64,000 nucleotides of DNA, from contig NZ_JSWG01000006.1 in NCBI RefSeq assembly GCF_000797465.1, positions 371,048-435,047 on the forward strand. The letters run 5' to 3'. How positions within the stretch are numbered: position 1 is the stretch's first letter; each line of letters begins with the position of its first letter. The position numbers were made by a program, and so were the translations under genes. The notes under the pieces were generated by a model. The model was given only the letters and a program-made list of their open reading frames with translations, was not told the origin of the DNA and did not search any database. The DNA comes from Psychroserpens jangbogonensis (GTDB taxonomy: Bacteria > Bacteroidota > Bacteroidia > Flavobacteriales > Flavobacteriaceae). Shown here piece after piece: positions 54,747 through 64,000 of this stretch.

Positions 54747-55478
54747 ATGAAAAAAATCTACTTTACAGTTACCTTATTATGTTTAGGTCTAATAAGCTTT
54801 TCTCAAGAAGAAGTTGCCTTATTTGGTGATTGGTATTTGCATTTTAGAACTGATAATGGAGTTACTACATATCCACCTCTTACAACTCAAGAAGATTATA
54901 ACATTGTTTTAAATTTTGGTTTATTACCTCCTACTGCAGACGAACCATTTACAATAGAAAGTTTTGGCCCAATCACTGATACTTTTGAAGGTAAATTTAA
55001 TGTTGCAAATGGCACAATGGAAGTTTTCGATATTACTGAAGCTTTAAGCAACTGTGAAAATCCACCAGAAGTTTGTTCGTATTTCTCTGATTATAATCAC
55101 GCCATTTTATTTGACTCTAACACCTCTGAAATACTTGATGAATTTATTCTTAGTTACGATATAACAGGTACAGATGATGATACCACATTAACTATTACAA
55201 ATGATTTTAGTGGAGATTATGCTGTTTATGGAAGACAGACTTTATCTATTTCTTCATTTCAATATAGAACAATTGCTATATATCCAAACCCTGCAAAAGA
55301 AGTTCTTCATATTTCAAATTTTCTTATAAGCTCACATTACTCCATTTATTCTATTACTGGTAAATTGATTGAAAGTAATTCAAATTTGAGTGAATCTATT
55401 GATGTTAGTTATTTAAAGGCTGGTCTTTACTTTTTAAAAATAGATGACAAACAGATCATTAAATTTATCAAGCTATAA
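54747..55478 (+). CDS. T9SS-secreted protein with lipocalin-like domain, single copy of domain
   Basis: A 243-residue protein with a signal peptide (MKKIYFTVTLLCLGLISFSQ). Then a lipocalin-like or META-like domain of about 130 residues (LFGDWYLHFRTDNG ... LTITNDFSGDYAVYGR). The last 70 or so residues are a T9SS type A signal (IAIYPNPAKEVLHISNF, ending YLKAGLYFLKIDDKQIIKFIKL, here in two parts). It follows miaE by 32 bp and precedes a longer relative. Function unknown; the protein is exported to the surface through T9SS. Confidence 0.83.
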   Translation: MKKIYFTVTLLCLGLISFSQEEVALFGDWYLHFRTDNGVTTYPPLTTQEDYNIVLNFGLLPPTADEPFTIESFGPITDTFEGKFNVANGTMEVFDITEALSNCENPPEVCSYFSDYNHAILFDSNTSEILDEFILSYDITGTDDDTTLTITNDFSGDYAVYGRQTLSISSFQYRTIAIYPNPAKEVLHISNFLISSHYSIYSITGKLIESNSNLSESIDVSYLKAGLYFLKIDDKQIIKFIKL

Positions 55479-55532
55479 AGTACAATTCATGGATATTACT
55501 TATATTCGTGTATAGAAAATTATCTACTTGCC

Positions 55533-56636
55533 ATGAAACATATCTACTTATCTATTCTATTTTTATTTTCTGTTTGCGTAACAAATTCTCAAAATGAGCT
55601 GCTACTAGGCGAATGGTATTTGATCAGTATAACTTCTGATGGTGTCCAAAATGATAATTTTATTGGAGAAGTTCAATTAAACTTTACGAATATAGAATCT
55701 GAGATTGCTGATTATTATATAGCAGATGGAGGTTCGTCATGTGAATTTCAAACTATGTCATATCTTCCTTTAAGTAATGATACCTTAAGGATTATTGATT
55801 TAACAAGTTCAGGAAGCTGCGATTTCAGTACAGTTGCTGGGATTTACACCAACTTATACAATGACGTCATTACAAATAGTTTTAGTGTTGAATCTGATCT
55901 AAATTATCAAATTATTGGATCTGGCGATAATGAACAATTAACACTTCAAAACTCTAGTGGAGATTTTGTTGTATTTGGAAGAACTCCCAATAATGCGTTA
56001 CTTACTAGAACCTGGTATTTATCTAGAATTGAAATTCCTGGAAATCCAACTATTGAAGTCTTTACTATTGAAAATCCATCATTAACACTAACTAATGACA
56101 TAAATCCACTTACATTTAGAACAACAGCTTTTGGTGAAGGTGAGTGTAACGCTTTTATGAGTGATTATGAAGTCACTTTAAATAATGGTAATAATATTCA
56201 TTTACTTGATTTTTCGCCAACATTAGGTTTTTGTGAATCTGATTATGAAAGTGAATACTTTAATATTATTGGTTTTCCTCCAAACAATTTCTCTGAATTC
56301 GAAATCATAAATAACGGAACCACATTGAATGTAACTGATTTATTAGGCGCAAGATTAGTCTTTGGAGATGAACCGTTATCTATTTCAGAAAATGAAATAA
56401 ACGCTCTACAAATAACTTTAAAAAATAATCCTGTTTCCTCTGAGATTAATTTATCCGTAAGTCGATCTGGAAGTGAATTAAATTATCAAATTTATTCCAT
56501 TGATGGAAAACTTGTAAAAGAAGCCAAACTCAGATCAGAATCTATTAATGTATACGACCTTAATTCTGGATTGTATTTTATTCGTTTCTTTAATAATTCC
56601 AATCAGTTACAGACTTTGAAATTTATCAAGCAATAA
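55533..56636 (+). CDS. T9SS-secreted protein with two lipocalin-like domains
   Basis: A 367-residue relative of the protein encoded just upstream. Signal peptide MKHIYLSILFLFSVCVTNSQ, then a first domain (LLGEWYLISITSDG ... LTLQNSSGDFVVFGR) and a second, related domain (TRTWYLSRIEIPG ... LNVTDLLGARLVFGD), then a T9SS type A signal ending GLYFIRFFNNSNQLQTLKFIKQ in two parts. Each domain holds one Cys pair (SSCEF ... SGSCDF and GECNAF ... GFCESD), probably a disulphide. The pair of genes looks like one duplication plus an internal domain duplication. Confidence 0.83.
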   Translation: MKHIYLSILFLFSVCVTNSQNELLLGEWYLISITSDGVQNDNFIGEVQLNFTNIESEIADYYIADGGSSCEFQTMSYLPLSNDTLRIIDLTSSGSCDFSTVAGIYTNLYNDVITNSFSVESDLNYQIIGSGDNEQLTLQNSSGDFVVFGRTPNNALLTRTWYLSRIEIPGNPTIEVFTIENPSLTLTNDINPLTFRTTAFGEGECNAFMSDYEVTLNNGNNIHLLDFSPTLGFCESDYESEYFNIIGFPPNNFSEFEIINNGTTLNVTDLLGARLVFGDEPLSISENEINALQITLKNNPVSSEINLSVSRSGSELNYQIYSIDGKLVKEAKLRSESINVYDLNSGLYFIRFFNNSNQLQTLKFIKQ

Positions 56637-56666
56637 AAAAAGCCTCAGTTAAAACTGAGGCTTTTT
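56637..56666. terminator. Bidirectional hairpin terminator
   Basis: GCCTCAGTT and AACTGAGGC form a perfect nine-base-pair stem with a two-base loop, with A and T tracts outside. It separates convergent genes ending at 56636 and 56688. Confidence 0.88.
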
Positions 56667-56687
56667 AATATATTTTAATAATTCTTA

Positions 56688-57218
56688 TTAGATTTTTATA
56701 CCAAACCCAAATTGGAATGTTGTATTCTGCGCTTCCACATCTGTTAAGTCTTCATCAAGGATATTACTTAATCCATAATGCACACGTGCATCAACAAATA
56801 TTTCATCGGTAATCATATATTCAACACCTCCAACTCCTGAGAATGTAAATGTTGAAAATCCGTCTTGATCAGCCCAAGTCTTTAAACTTAGCATTGGTCC
56901 TGCTCCAACAGTGAATTTATTTCCTATTGCAAAGCGAACCATAATTGGTAACTGAATATAATCAGCTCTTAAGGCTTCGTCTTTACCTCCTTCAGCAGAA
57001 TATTGCAATTCAGTTAAAATTGAAAAATTATCGCTAATTCCAAAATCGACAAAACCTCCAAAAGCGAAACCATTTCTGTGTTGGTTTTCAAAGGTTGCAT
57101 CAGGATCAAAATCTAGATTAGAGATATTTAAACCTCCTCTAACACCATAACTGGTGCCTTGAGCGAAAGATAGTGTAGTAATACTAACAAATAATAATGT
57201 AAGGATAAGTGATTTCAT
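56688..57218 (-). CDS. Outer-membrane beta-barrel protein (PorT-like/OMP_b-brl_2)
   Basis: A 176-residue protein with a signal peptide (MKSLILTLLFVSITTLSFAQ). The start of the mature chain, TSYGVRGGLNISNLDF, and the alternating aromatic/small strands (FAFGGFVDFGISDNFSILTELQYSAEGG, in two parts; YIQLPIMVRFAIGNKFTVGAGP) mark an eight-stranded barrel. It ends FGFGIKI with the usual hydrophobic terminus. A structural or small-pore role is likely; no substrate is suggested. It stands alone. Confidence 0.88.
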   Translation of the reverse strand: MKSLILTLLFVSITTLSFAQGTSYGVRGGLNISNLDFDPDATFENQHRNGFAFGGFVDFGISDNFSILTELQYSAEGGKDEALRADYIQLPIMVRFAIGNKFTVGAGPMLSLKTWADQDGFSTFTFSGVGGVEYMITDEIFVDARVHYGLSNILDEDLTDVEAQNTTFQFGFGIKI

Positions 57219-57385
57219 TTTTATAAAATTTTGTTTTAAATAGACTCAACCATTTTAATTGAGCGTTTTCAAAATGATGTTATATAAAACAGCATAGATT
57301 TGAGACTGCTAATATATAATGAAAATTGAGATTAATAAATAAATAATAGATATCTAGTAAAAAAAGAGGTCAAACAACCTTATTT

Positions 57386-58291
57386 TTAAAGGTTTATACT
57401 CGAAACTGCTCCATAATACACACTTTTTATTATACCATCTGAAAGTCCAATTTTTGGAACAAATACGTCTTTTGCACCACTCCATTTCATTGCAGAAAGG
57501 TATATTCTCGTTGCAGGAATAATAACATCTGCTCTATCTTGGTTAAGCTCTAATTCGGTAATTCGCTCTTCATAAGAATAGGTTTGAAGCTTATTATAAT
57601 ACGTCGTTAAGTAAAAATACGTTAACGGTTTTCCTTCAGCTTTCCCTGAGATTTTAAATATTTTATTAATGTTTCCACCAGAACCTATTAAATCAATAGC
57701 ATGGTAACCTTTAGTCTTAGCCTTGATCCATTCTTCTAATTCATTCCAAGTTTCTTTTTTGACAATGTCATTCAAAAGTCTAACTGTTCCAATTCTAAAC
57801 GATTTTGACGCTACAGTATTTCCATGATGAATAACTGAAAACTCCGTACTTCCACCACCTACATCTACATATAAATAGGTTTTATCTTCCTTTATATAAG
57901 AAAGTAAGTCAGTGGCAGCAATAATAGCAGCTTCTTCTTCACCATCAATAATATCAATCTCAATTTTAGCTTTTTTTGAAATAAGTTTAGCGACCTCTTT
58001 CCCATTATCAGCTTCTCGCATCGCAGAAGTAGCACAAGCTTTATACTTAATGATTTTGTGTGATTTCATTAATAATCTGAAAGCAGTCATAGTATCAAGC
58101 ATGCGTTCTTTATTCTCTTCGGAAATCTCTCCTTTTAAAAACACATCAGCACCAAGACGAATAGGCACACGTACTAAGGAGGTTTTTTTAAACTTAACAG
58201 GTTGACCTTTTTGTTCAATAATACTTGAAATTAAAAGTCGTACTGCATTTGAACCTATATCAATCGCTGCGTATTTTTTAATGTTTAACAT
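57386..58291 (-). CDS. Ppx/GppA-family exopolyphosphatase
   Basis: A 301-residue ASKHA-fold phosphatase that degrades polyphosphate (Ppx) or pppGpp (GppA); it is the short, catalytic-domain-only form. AIDIGSNAVRLLIS is the phosphate 1 motif, ACATSAMREADNG the acceptor region and YVDVGGGSTEFSVI the phosphate 2 motif. It begins one base after ppk1 stops, so the two are co-translated; pairing with the kinase favours the Ppx role. Confidence 0.9.
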   Translation of the reverse strand: MLNIKKYAAIDIGSNAVRLLISSIIEQKGQPVKFKKTSLVRVPIRLGADVFLKGEISEENKERMLDTMTAFRLLMKSHKIIKYKACATSAMREADNGKEVAKLISKKAKIEIDIIDGEEEAAIIAATDLLSYIKEDKTYLYVDVGGGSTEFSVIHHGNTVASKSFRIGTVRLLNDIVKKETWNELEEWIKAKTKGYHAIDLIGSGGNINKIFKISGKAEGKPLTYFYLTTYYNKLQTYSYEERITELELNQDRADVIIPATRIYLSAMKWSGAKDVFVPKIGLSDGIIKSVYYGAVSSINL

Positions 58292-58292
58292 A

Positions 58293-60347
58293 CTATGAAT
58301 TCAATTTTTCTTTAAAATAATCGTAGAGTGCGAATTGAGTTCTTACTTTAGGATTATCATTTCGTCGGTATTCATTACTCTGCGTTTCATCAATGATTCT
58401 TGCCTTTACATTATCATTCCAACAAATATCAAAAACATCTAGCAACTCTTCTTTAAGATCAGCCTGATAAATTGGACAACTAACTTCTACTCTATTTTCA
58501 ATATTTCTAGTCATCCAATCCGCTGAAGATATGTATACTTTATTATCGTCATTATTACAAAACACGTACAATCTAGTATGTTCTAAAAATTTATCGATAA
58601 TACTTATGACCTCAATATTTTCACTCATTCCTTTAACTCCTGGTACTAAAGAACAAATTCCTCTTACAATCATCTGGATTTTCACTCCTGCTCTACTCGC
58701 TTCATATAGTTTATCAACCATACTATAGCTTGAAACACTATTTAGCTTAAGTTTTATAAACGCAGGTTTACCTTGCTTTACGTTGTCAATTTCCGTATCA
58801 ATTAATGCAAAGAGTTTTGATTTGGTATAGTGAGGTGATGTAATAATATGTTTGTATCTGTAAATAAGATAGTTGGTTTGAAAAAAGTTAAAAACTTTGT
58901 TAACGTCCTTTAAAAGTTTTGAATTTGAAGTGAACAACGTAAAGTCTGTATAAACTTTAGCTGTTGATTCGTTAAAGTTACCAGTACTAATAAATCCGTA
59001 TCGTTTTACCTTTTTATGTTCTTCTCTCTCAATAACACACATTTTACTATGCACTTTCAAACCAGCAACACCAAATAGAAGATTGACGCCTTCAATTTGC
59101 ATTTGCTCTGCATAATCTATATTTGCTTGTTCATCAAATCTTGCACGTAATTCAATTACAACCGTAACTTTCTTACCGTTTTTAGCAGCATTTATCAATG
59201 AACTAGCTACATGTGAAATTTGAGCTAACCTATATATAGTGATTTTTATTGTTTTAACCTTAGGATCTAAGGCAGCTTCCCTTAAAAACTTTACGACATA
59301 AGAGAAGGTTTGATATGGCGTATGAAGTAAGTAGTCTTTTTGGGATATAGAAGTGAAAATACTACTTTGAAGACTTAACCCTTTAATTTGTAACGGTTGA
59401 ATCTTATCGTAAAGCAGATCTGTTCTTCCCAAACTTGGAAAATCCATATAATCCCTTCTATTGTGATAACGACCACCAGGAATGACACTATCTTTAGAAT
59501 CGATCCCCATTTTGGACATTAAATACTCTAGGGTTTCTTCATCTATAGTTTTATCATATACAAATCTTAAAGGTTCTCCTGTCTGTCTGTCTTTTACACT
59601 ATCTGATATTTTCTTAATAAAACTCTTACTTAAATCACTATCAAAATCAAGTTCACCATCTCGAGTAATCTTAATCATATTAGCCGAAATGGATGTGTAA
59701 TTGAAGATATTGAAAATATCATTTAAACAGTAACGTAATAGATCATCTAATATAATGATGTAATTATCATCACCTTTTTTAGGTAGAACAACAAAACGAT
59801 CTATGGCTTTTGGTATCTCAATTAGAGCAAATTGCTTTTCTCCATTATCTAAGACCATTTTTACAGCTAAATAGGCAGCGCTATCTTTTAATAAAGGGAG
59901 TTCCAATAAATCATTCAAAATGACAGTAACTAGCGCTGGACTTACATTTTGTATGTAATAATCTTTAATAAACTTATGCTGAGACTCATCAATTTGAGTT
60001 TCATTAATAATAAAGATGTTTTCTTTTTCTAGTCTATTTTGAATTTTACTTAGAATTTCTAAACTATAACTTTGTTGTTTTATAACGATTTTGGTTATAA
60101 TTTCTAAAAGTTCACCAGCTTTTACACCACCAAGTTCACTCTTTCCTCCTTTACCGGCTTCATCTATTCGTTTTACTGTAGCATATCTAACCTTAAAAAA
60201 CTCATCAAGGTTATTTGAAAATATTCCTAAAAATCTTAATCGCTCAATAAGAGGTACACTCTCATCTTCTGCCTCTTGCAAAACTCTTTCATTAAATTGA
60301 AGCCAACTCAATTCACGATTGATGTAGCTGTTTTTTTCTTTTACCAT
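58293..60347 (-). CDS. ppk1: Polyphosphate kinase 1
   Basis: A 684-residue enzyme that reversibly builds polyphosphate from ATP. The N-terminus INRELSWLQFNERVLQEAED is the classic PPK1 start. Catalytic His residues are visible in GLKVHSKMCVIER and LEHTRLYVFCN, and ATP-binding in ISTGNFNESTAKVYTD. SSADWMTRNIENRVEV is also conserved. The start overlaps the sixA stop by one base (TAATG). It is the central gene of the sixA-ppk1-ppx unit. Confidence 0.95.
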   Translation of the reverse strand: MVKEKNSYINRELSWLQFNERVLQEAEDESVPLIERLRFLGIFSNNLDEFFKVRYATVKRIDEAGKGGKSELGGVKAGELLEIITKIVIKQQSYSLEILSKIQNRLEKENIFIINETQIDESQHKFIKDYYIQNVSPALVTVILNDLLELPLLKDSAAYLAVKMVLDNGEKQFALIEIPKAIDRFVVLPKKGDDNYIIILDDLLRYCLNDIFNIFNYTSISANMIKITRDGELDFDSDLSKSFIKKISDSVKDRQTGEPLRFVYDKTIDEETLEYLMSKMGIDSKDSVIPGGRYHNRRDYMDFPSLGRTDLLYDKIQPLQIKGLSLQSSIFTSISQKDYLLHTPYQTFSYVVKFLREAALDPKVKTIKITIYRLAQISHVASSLINAAKNGKKVTVVIELRARFDEQANIDYAEQMQIEGVNLLFGVAGLKVHSKMCVIEREEHKKVKRYGFISTGNFNESTAKVYTDFTLFTSNSKLLKDVNKVFNFFQTNYLIYRYKHIITSPHYTKSKLFALIDTEIDNVKQGKPAFIKLKLNSVSSYSMVDKLYEASRAGVKIQMIVRGICSLVPGVKGMSENIEVISIIDKFLEHTRLYVFCNNDDNKVYISSADWMTRNIENRVEVSCPIYQADLKEELLDVFDICWNDNVKARIIDETQSNEYRRNDNPKVRTQFALYDYFKEKLNS

Positions 60348-60832
60348 TATTTTAAATCCCTAGGGAAAATTGTAAGCTTTGTAGTGCCTTTTTTAATATT
60401 TTGCCACGATGTGACATCAAAATTTATAACGACTAAACCACTTGTTGGCAGGTTATCTATAAATTGGTCTCCAAATATATTGCAAATAGATGTGAAAGCA
60501 TGATTATGACCAAAAATCATAACCTTTTCGTAACTATCATCAATTTTAGCTATAAAATCAATCACGTTTTGCCCACTAAAATCATATAATTCGTCCTCAA
60601 TATGTAGAATATGATCATCATAATTGAGGATATTCATAAAAATCCTACAAGTAGACGATGCTCTATTAGCTGGGCTCGAAAAAATAATATCAGGAGTAAA
60701 AGATGTGTTTTTGAAGGCATTAGAAACCAGTGCTGCATCTCTAAAACCTCTCTTTTTTAAAGGTCTTTCAGCATCATTTACATCATGTTCCCATGAAGAT
60801 TTTGCATGTCTAATAAGTACTATTTGTCTCAT
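60347..60832 (-). CDS. sixA: SixA-type phosphohistidine phosphatase
   Basis: A 161-residue histidine phosphatase superfamily protein. The RHG-type motif IRHAKSSWEHD lies at residues 7-17, with SPANRASSTCRIF as second arm and the catalytic second His in FGHNHAF at about residue 109. It removes phosphate from a phosphohistidine; PPK1 itself works through a phosphohistidine, so a direct link is conceivable but not shown. First gene of the polyphosphate operon. A 16-bp palindrome lies 21 bp upstream of its start. Confidence 0.85.
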   Translation of the reverse strand: MRQIVLIRHAKSSWEHDVNDAERPLKKRGFRDAALVSNAFKNTSFTPDIIFSSPANRASSTCRIFMNILNYDDHILHIEDELYDFSGQNVIDFIAKIDDSYEKVMIFGHNHAFTSICNIFGDQFIDNLPTSGLVVINFDVTSWQNIKKGTTKLTIFPRDLK

Positions 60833-61151
60833 ATTGATTCGATGAAGTGTAATATTTTATCGATAAAATGTTGCATAATTCCGTTTTAACGATTATTTTC
60901 GTCCCTTTAACATTTAAATTTGCTAACTATATTAGTTATCATTTGTTTTGTTAAGATTAAATATAATGTTTATGACCCCAAATCAAAAATATATTAATAA
61001 ATCCATTTACGTGGTCTTTCGTACCACAGTTCTTCCCTCAAAACATATTGGACGTTTAATTAAGTATCACATACTTTACTAGACTTCTTATATACAATAG
61101 TAAAATTAAACATCGCTAAGCGAATATAAAATTTGAATTAAATTTTAAACT
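60833..61151. other. Intergenic region between sixA and the 61152 gene
   Basis: 319 bp of AT-rich DNA between divergent genes. It contains the perfect palindrome ATTTTATCGATAAAAT at 60854-60869, close to the sixA start, and a short inverted repeat GTGGT/ACCAC near 61013-61030. No convincing -7 box or ORF was seen for either gene. Confidence 0.5.
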
Positions 61152-61670
61152 ATGAAATTAATAGCAACCTTAATTATAGCATGTCTTGCTGTGACGTCAT
61201 CTAAATCTGATAACAACTTATCATATAGTAATGATTGTAGCGCACAACTTATTGTTGAAAAGGACAGGAGTTCTAAATCGGCTGATGAAGACGGAACTCA
61301 GTTTGTATTGATTCTTACTAATACTTCTAATGATTCAAAGACATTCAATTTGTCAACTAAAAATCTTTCAGAGCCTTGTAATAGAAATACATCACAATAC
61401 AACAGAGGAACTGGTTCAAACAATGCAACATTAGATGTTTCAATTGAGAATAATAGTTTAAATAGGAATAGCTCAAATACTGCTTCTCAATCAGAGATAA
61501 CATTGAATAGTGGTGAATCATATAAATTCATTGTAAACGTAAAAGTTCCGAAAGGAACAACTTATGATACATGGAGTTGTATCGAAGTAGAAGCTAAGAC
61601 TTCAGATTGCAAATCATTATCTGAGACAAAAACATTAAGTGTTTATATAGCTGACCCTTCTAAGGGATAA
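61152..61670 (+). CDS. Secreted protein of unknown function, upstream of the SprB-like gene
   Basis: A 172-residue protein. The signal peptide MKLIATLIIACLAVTSSKS is followed by a Ser/Thr/Asn-rich domain with four Cys residues (YSNDCSAQL, LSEPCNRN, DTWSCIEVE, TSDCKSLSE), likely two disulphides. The chain shows strand-rich Ig-like or CARDB-like character (FVLILTNTSNDSKTFNLSTKN, in two parts). No lipobox or T9SS C-terminal signal was seen. It lies 42 bp before the vWA/SprB-repeat gene on the same strand, so the two may be co-transcribed and act together at the surface. Confidence 0.68.
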   Translation: MKLIATLIIACLAVTSSKSDNNLSYSNDCSAQLIVEKDRSSKSADEDGTQFVLILTNTSNDSKTFNLSTKNLSEPCNRNTSQYNRGTGSNNATLDVSIENNSLNRNSSNTASQSEITLNSGESYKFIVNVKVPKGTTYDTWSCIEVEAKTSDCKSLSETKTLSVYIADPSKG

Positions 61671-61712
61671 TATTTATAAGTAAGATAAAAACAGGTTTTA
61701 AAGAAAAACTCG

Positions 61713-64000
61713 ATGAGAAATAAATTACAATTTCAAAAAAGAAATGCCAAAAATGTAGCTAAGCTTATGTTTGCATTTTCATTTCTATTTTCTATTAATA
61801 TTCTATTCGGACAACAAGTTTTAGTTGATAAGGTCATAGTAGAAAACGCAACCGTTTGTAATCAATTTGATGTCACTCTGGAAATTATAGGTAAACCACC
61901 TAAAAGTCCTCAAGAAGTGGTGTTAATTATTGATAGATCAGGAAGTATGGATGACGGTCCAATACCTGAGCCAATTGACTATGCTCAAGATGCTGCAATC
62001 GATTTTGTTAATAATTTCTTTTTGCCAGTAAATAATCCTACTGGTCAAAACAAAATTGCTGTTGTAAGTTTTAGTAGTTCTGCTACTCTAGACATTGGTC
62101 TAACCTTAAGCTCTGGACAAACAACAATTATAAATACAATTAACGCAATAACTACTGGAGGCTGGACAAATACTGAAGCTGGTATTATAGCGGCTGATAA
62201 TGAACTTACTAATAATGGTACATTTGATTGCGCTACATCTAGAAGTATTATACTTCTTTCAGATGGAGTTGCTACTCGTAGAAATGGTAGTAGCTCTACA
62301 TGTGATACCACCACTTCAGGAACTGCATGCCAAACAGCAGCAATAAATGCTGGTGTTGCTGCACAGACTACAAATGTAAGTGGTGATACATATAATCAAA
62401 GTGTATTTACTATTGGATTAGTTGGCGCAATTGATGGAACTGAAGAAACAATAGCTTTAAACACCCTTGATGGTATACAAAATTCTGGAGCGTTCTCCAC
62501 TGAGAATAATGCAGATTTAAATAGTATTTATGATGCTATCCTAGGTCAACTAGTTCCTGCTGCAACACAGTTGCCTGGTCAAGCACTTGTTTCAGACACC
62601 ATAGGTAATGGCTTTTCAATTGTACCTGGAAGTATTGACCCTAGTAAAGGAACTGCCTCTATCAGTGGTCAATTGTTATCATGGTTCGTTACAGATTTAT
62701 TTGAAGAAACTATAACCTTAAAATATACAATCGTTCCGACCGACCCTACAATATGTGGCCCTCAAACATCTGGTGCTACAATTATTAATTATGAAAACGC
62801 AATGTGTCAAACTACCTCTTTGGTATTTGATAATCCGGAATTTTGTGTGCCTTGTCCAGAAATTACTCCTAGCTTGTCTAGAGTTGGATGTACAGATACA
62901 ATAAATTATACCGCTACATTAGAACAAAATGGTTGTATTTCTACAGGAGATACATTTATATGGGAATTTTATTTAAACGGCAATCTAGTTGGCTCATCCA
63001 ATAATGTTACTGGAGTATATACATATACTGGACCAACTGGTTCTTTTGAAGGCAATTTTACTGCTGAATTAACCTATACTGGTACTTTTGGAACTACATG
63101 CACATTGCCTAGCATTGATGCACAAATTGACCTTTTTATTCCTGATGCTATTGAAGCGACAGCATCTATAACAAATGTACTTTGCTACGACGATTCTACT
63201 GGAGCTATTGATATTACTGTTACAGGTGGTACTCCTCCATATACTTATTTATGGAATAATGGAGAAATCTCACAAGATTTGTCAGGAATTACAGCTGGAA
63301 ACTATTCTGTAACTATTACCGATTCATCAGGATGTAATATCATTATTAATGATAGTGAAGTTACGCAACCAACTGAATTAACCGCTAGCGTGACATCCAC
63401 AACTAATGCAGATTGCTCAGGAAATAGTACTGGTGAATTAATTGTTGAAGTTTCTGGTGGTGTTCCTCAATATACTTACTCAATAGATGGTGGTAATAAC
63501 TATCAAGCAACAGGTACATTTTCAAACCTTACGCAAGGTACTTATACAATTGATATTCTAGATGACAATAATTGCGCTCTTTCTATAAGTAATATAATCA
63601 TAAACAATGATGACACTGAGAGCCCTGAGATTACAGCTCCAGGTGATTATACAATAGAAGGCTGTGATGTTTCTAGCATTACAGATCTTCCTTATAACGA
63701 AACTGCTACAACAATTACATTGGCACAACTTGAAAGCGCCTTAGACGGAAATGGAACAGCTTCAGATTCTGATGGGACAATCGATTCTATTACATATTCT
63801 GATGTGAGCTCTGGTACTTGTACTATTCTAGTCACTAGAACTTTTACTGTTACAGATGCCTGTGGAAATTCTGTATCTGATTCACAAATTATTACTGTTG
63901 TAGATACTACTGCTCCAACTTTAGTAATCCCTCCAAATAAAAACAGAGAATGTACTGAAGATACTAGCCCTCCAAATACTGGAACCGCTACTGCTACTGA
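61713..64000 (+). CDS. Giant surface protein with von Willebrand A domain and SprB-type repeats, C-terminus cut by window edge
   Basis: 762 codons from ATG 61713 to the right edge, without a stop. The signal peptide ends near FGQQ (residue 35). A vWA domain spans about 66-270: MIDAS motif D74-x-S76-G-S78 ([13 protein letters not shown]), the Thr in GGWTNTEAG and the Asp of [10 protein letters not shown] Cys-rich conserved region (about 290-480) follows, then SprB-type repeats near residues 483 and 560 ([28 protein letters not shown]). A HYR-like segment begins at about 632 ([13 protein letters not shown]). SprB repeats occur in T9SS-exported gliding adhesins of flavobacteria, so a surface adhesin is likely. 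The missing part should carry more repeats and the T9SS signal (type B expected). Confidence 0.85.
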   Translation, partial: MRNKLQFQKRNAKNVAKLMFAFSFLFSINILFGQQVLVDKVIVENATVCNQFDVTLEIIGKPPKSPQEVVLIIDRSGSMDDGPIPEPIDYAQDAAIDFVNNFFLPVNNPTGQNKIAVVSFSSSATLDIGLTLSSGQTTIINTINAITTGGWTNTEAGIIAADNELTNNGTFDCATSRSIILLSDGVATRRNGSSSTCDTTTSGTACQTAAINAGVAAQTTNVSGDTYNQSVFTIGLVGAIDGTEETIALNTLDGIQNSGAFSTENNADLNSIYDAILGQLVPAATQLPGQALVSDTIGNGFSIVPGSIDPSKGTASISGQLLSWFVTDLFEETITLKYTIVPTDPTICGPQTSGATIINYENAMCQTTSLVFDNPEFCVPCPEITPSLSRVGCTDTINYTATLEQNGCISTGDTFIWEFYLNGNLVGSSNNVTGVYTYTGPTGSFEGNFTAELTYTGTFGTTCTLPSIDAQIDLFIPDAIEATASITNVLCYDDSTGAIDITVTGGTPPYTYLWNNGEISQDLSGITAGNYSVTITDSSGCNIIINDSEVTQPTELTASVTSTTNADCSGNSTGELIVEVSGGVPQYTYSIDGGNNYQATGTFSNLTQGTYTIDILDDNNCALSISNIIINNDDTESPEITAPGDYTIEGCDVSSITDLPYNETATTITLAQLESALDGNGTASDSDGTIDSITYSDVSSGTCTILVTRTFTVTDACGNSVSDSQIITVVDTTAPTLVIPPNKNRECTEDTSPPNTGTATAT

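Noticed and set aside
9309..55530. An 18-bp match (GTATAGAAAATTATCTAC) near 9308-9325 and 55509-55527
   Set aside because: Two AT-rich copies only, in unrelated contexts; a match of this length is not surprising in 64 kb of AT-rich DNA.

Overview
The window is AT-rich chromosomal DNA of a marine-type member of the Flavobacteriaceae (Bacteroidota; Winogradskyella/Psychroserpens/Olleya-like, genus not resolvable by eye). The evidence is PorX plus several proteins with type IX secretion (T9SS) C-terminal signals, a SprB-type repeat protein, Bacteroidota-style promoters (TAnnTTTG at -7), the gene order lpxD - HD phosphohydrolase - porX - tsaE - ald, a DnaX without zinc finger, and DUF3822, DUF4126 and DUF4258 family proteins.

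Layout. 1-4492: envelope and T9SS regulation (lpxD, cut by the left edge; HD hydrolase; porX; tsaE). 4495-9300: an accessory block between tsaE and ald. It holds a 47-residue secreted peptide, three paralogous four-helix membrane proteins, a Cys-rich lipoprotein followed by three tandem single-helix mini-proteins (one broken by a TAG), a CI-like HTH regulator, and repeated CAAAGTC boxes in the divergent intergenic region. None of the three mini-protein genes has an annotated-size ORF. This is the best candidate for an undescribed system. 9397-11003: ald and a DUF4258-type protein. 11079-16913: a giant T9SS-secreted pectate-lyase-like protein with 19 repeats of about 71 residues, part of it an exact 429-bp tandem array.

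17367-38931: a complete capsule/exopolysaccharide locus: glycosyltransferases, Wzx flippase, Wzy polymerase, asparagine synthase, a PglC-type initiating transferase, ATP-grasp enzyme, GNAT/FemAB-like protein, NodB deacetylase, PglE-like aminotransferase, PglF-like dehydratase, Wza-type export lipoprotein and Wzc-type tyrosine kinase. Together they can make an amino-sugar-primed, amidated or decorated repeat unit, flip it, polymerise it and export it.

38983-49492: housekeeping genes: proline dehydrogenase, aroB, an NTF2-like protein, an acyltransferase, kdnB, a HAD hydrolase and kdsB (8-amino-Kdo branch of lipid A core synthesis), DUF4126, a RecD2-like helicase, DUF3822 and rsmD. 49661-56636: secreted proteins, the RNase P RNA gene (rnpB, minus strand), dnaX, a lipoprotein, miaE and two related T9SS cargo proteins. 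56688-60832: an outer-membrane beta-barrel protein and a tight sixA-ppk1-ppx polyphosphate operon. 61152-64000: a small secreted protein and the first 762 codons of a von Willebrand A/SprB-repeat surface protein cut by the right edge.

No tRNA, rRNA operon, insertion sequence, prophage or CRISPR array was seen.
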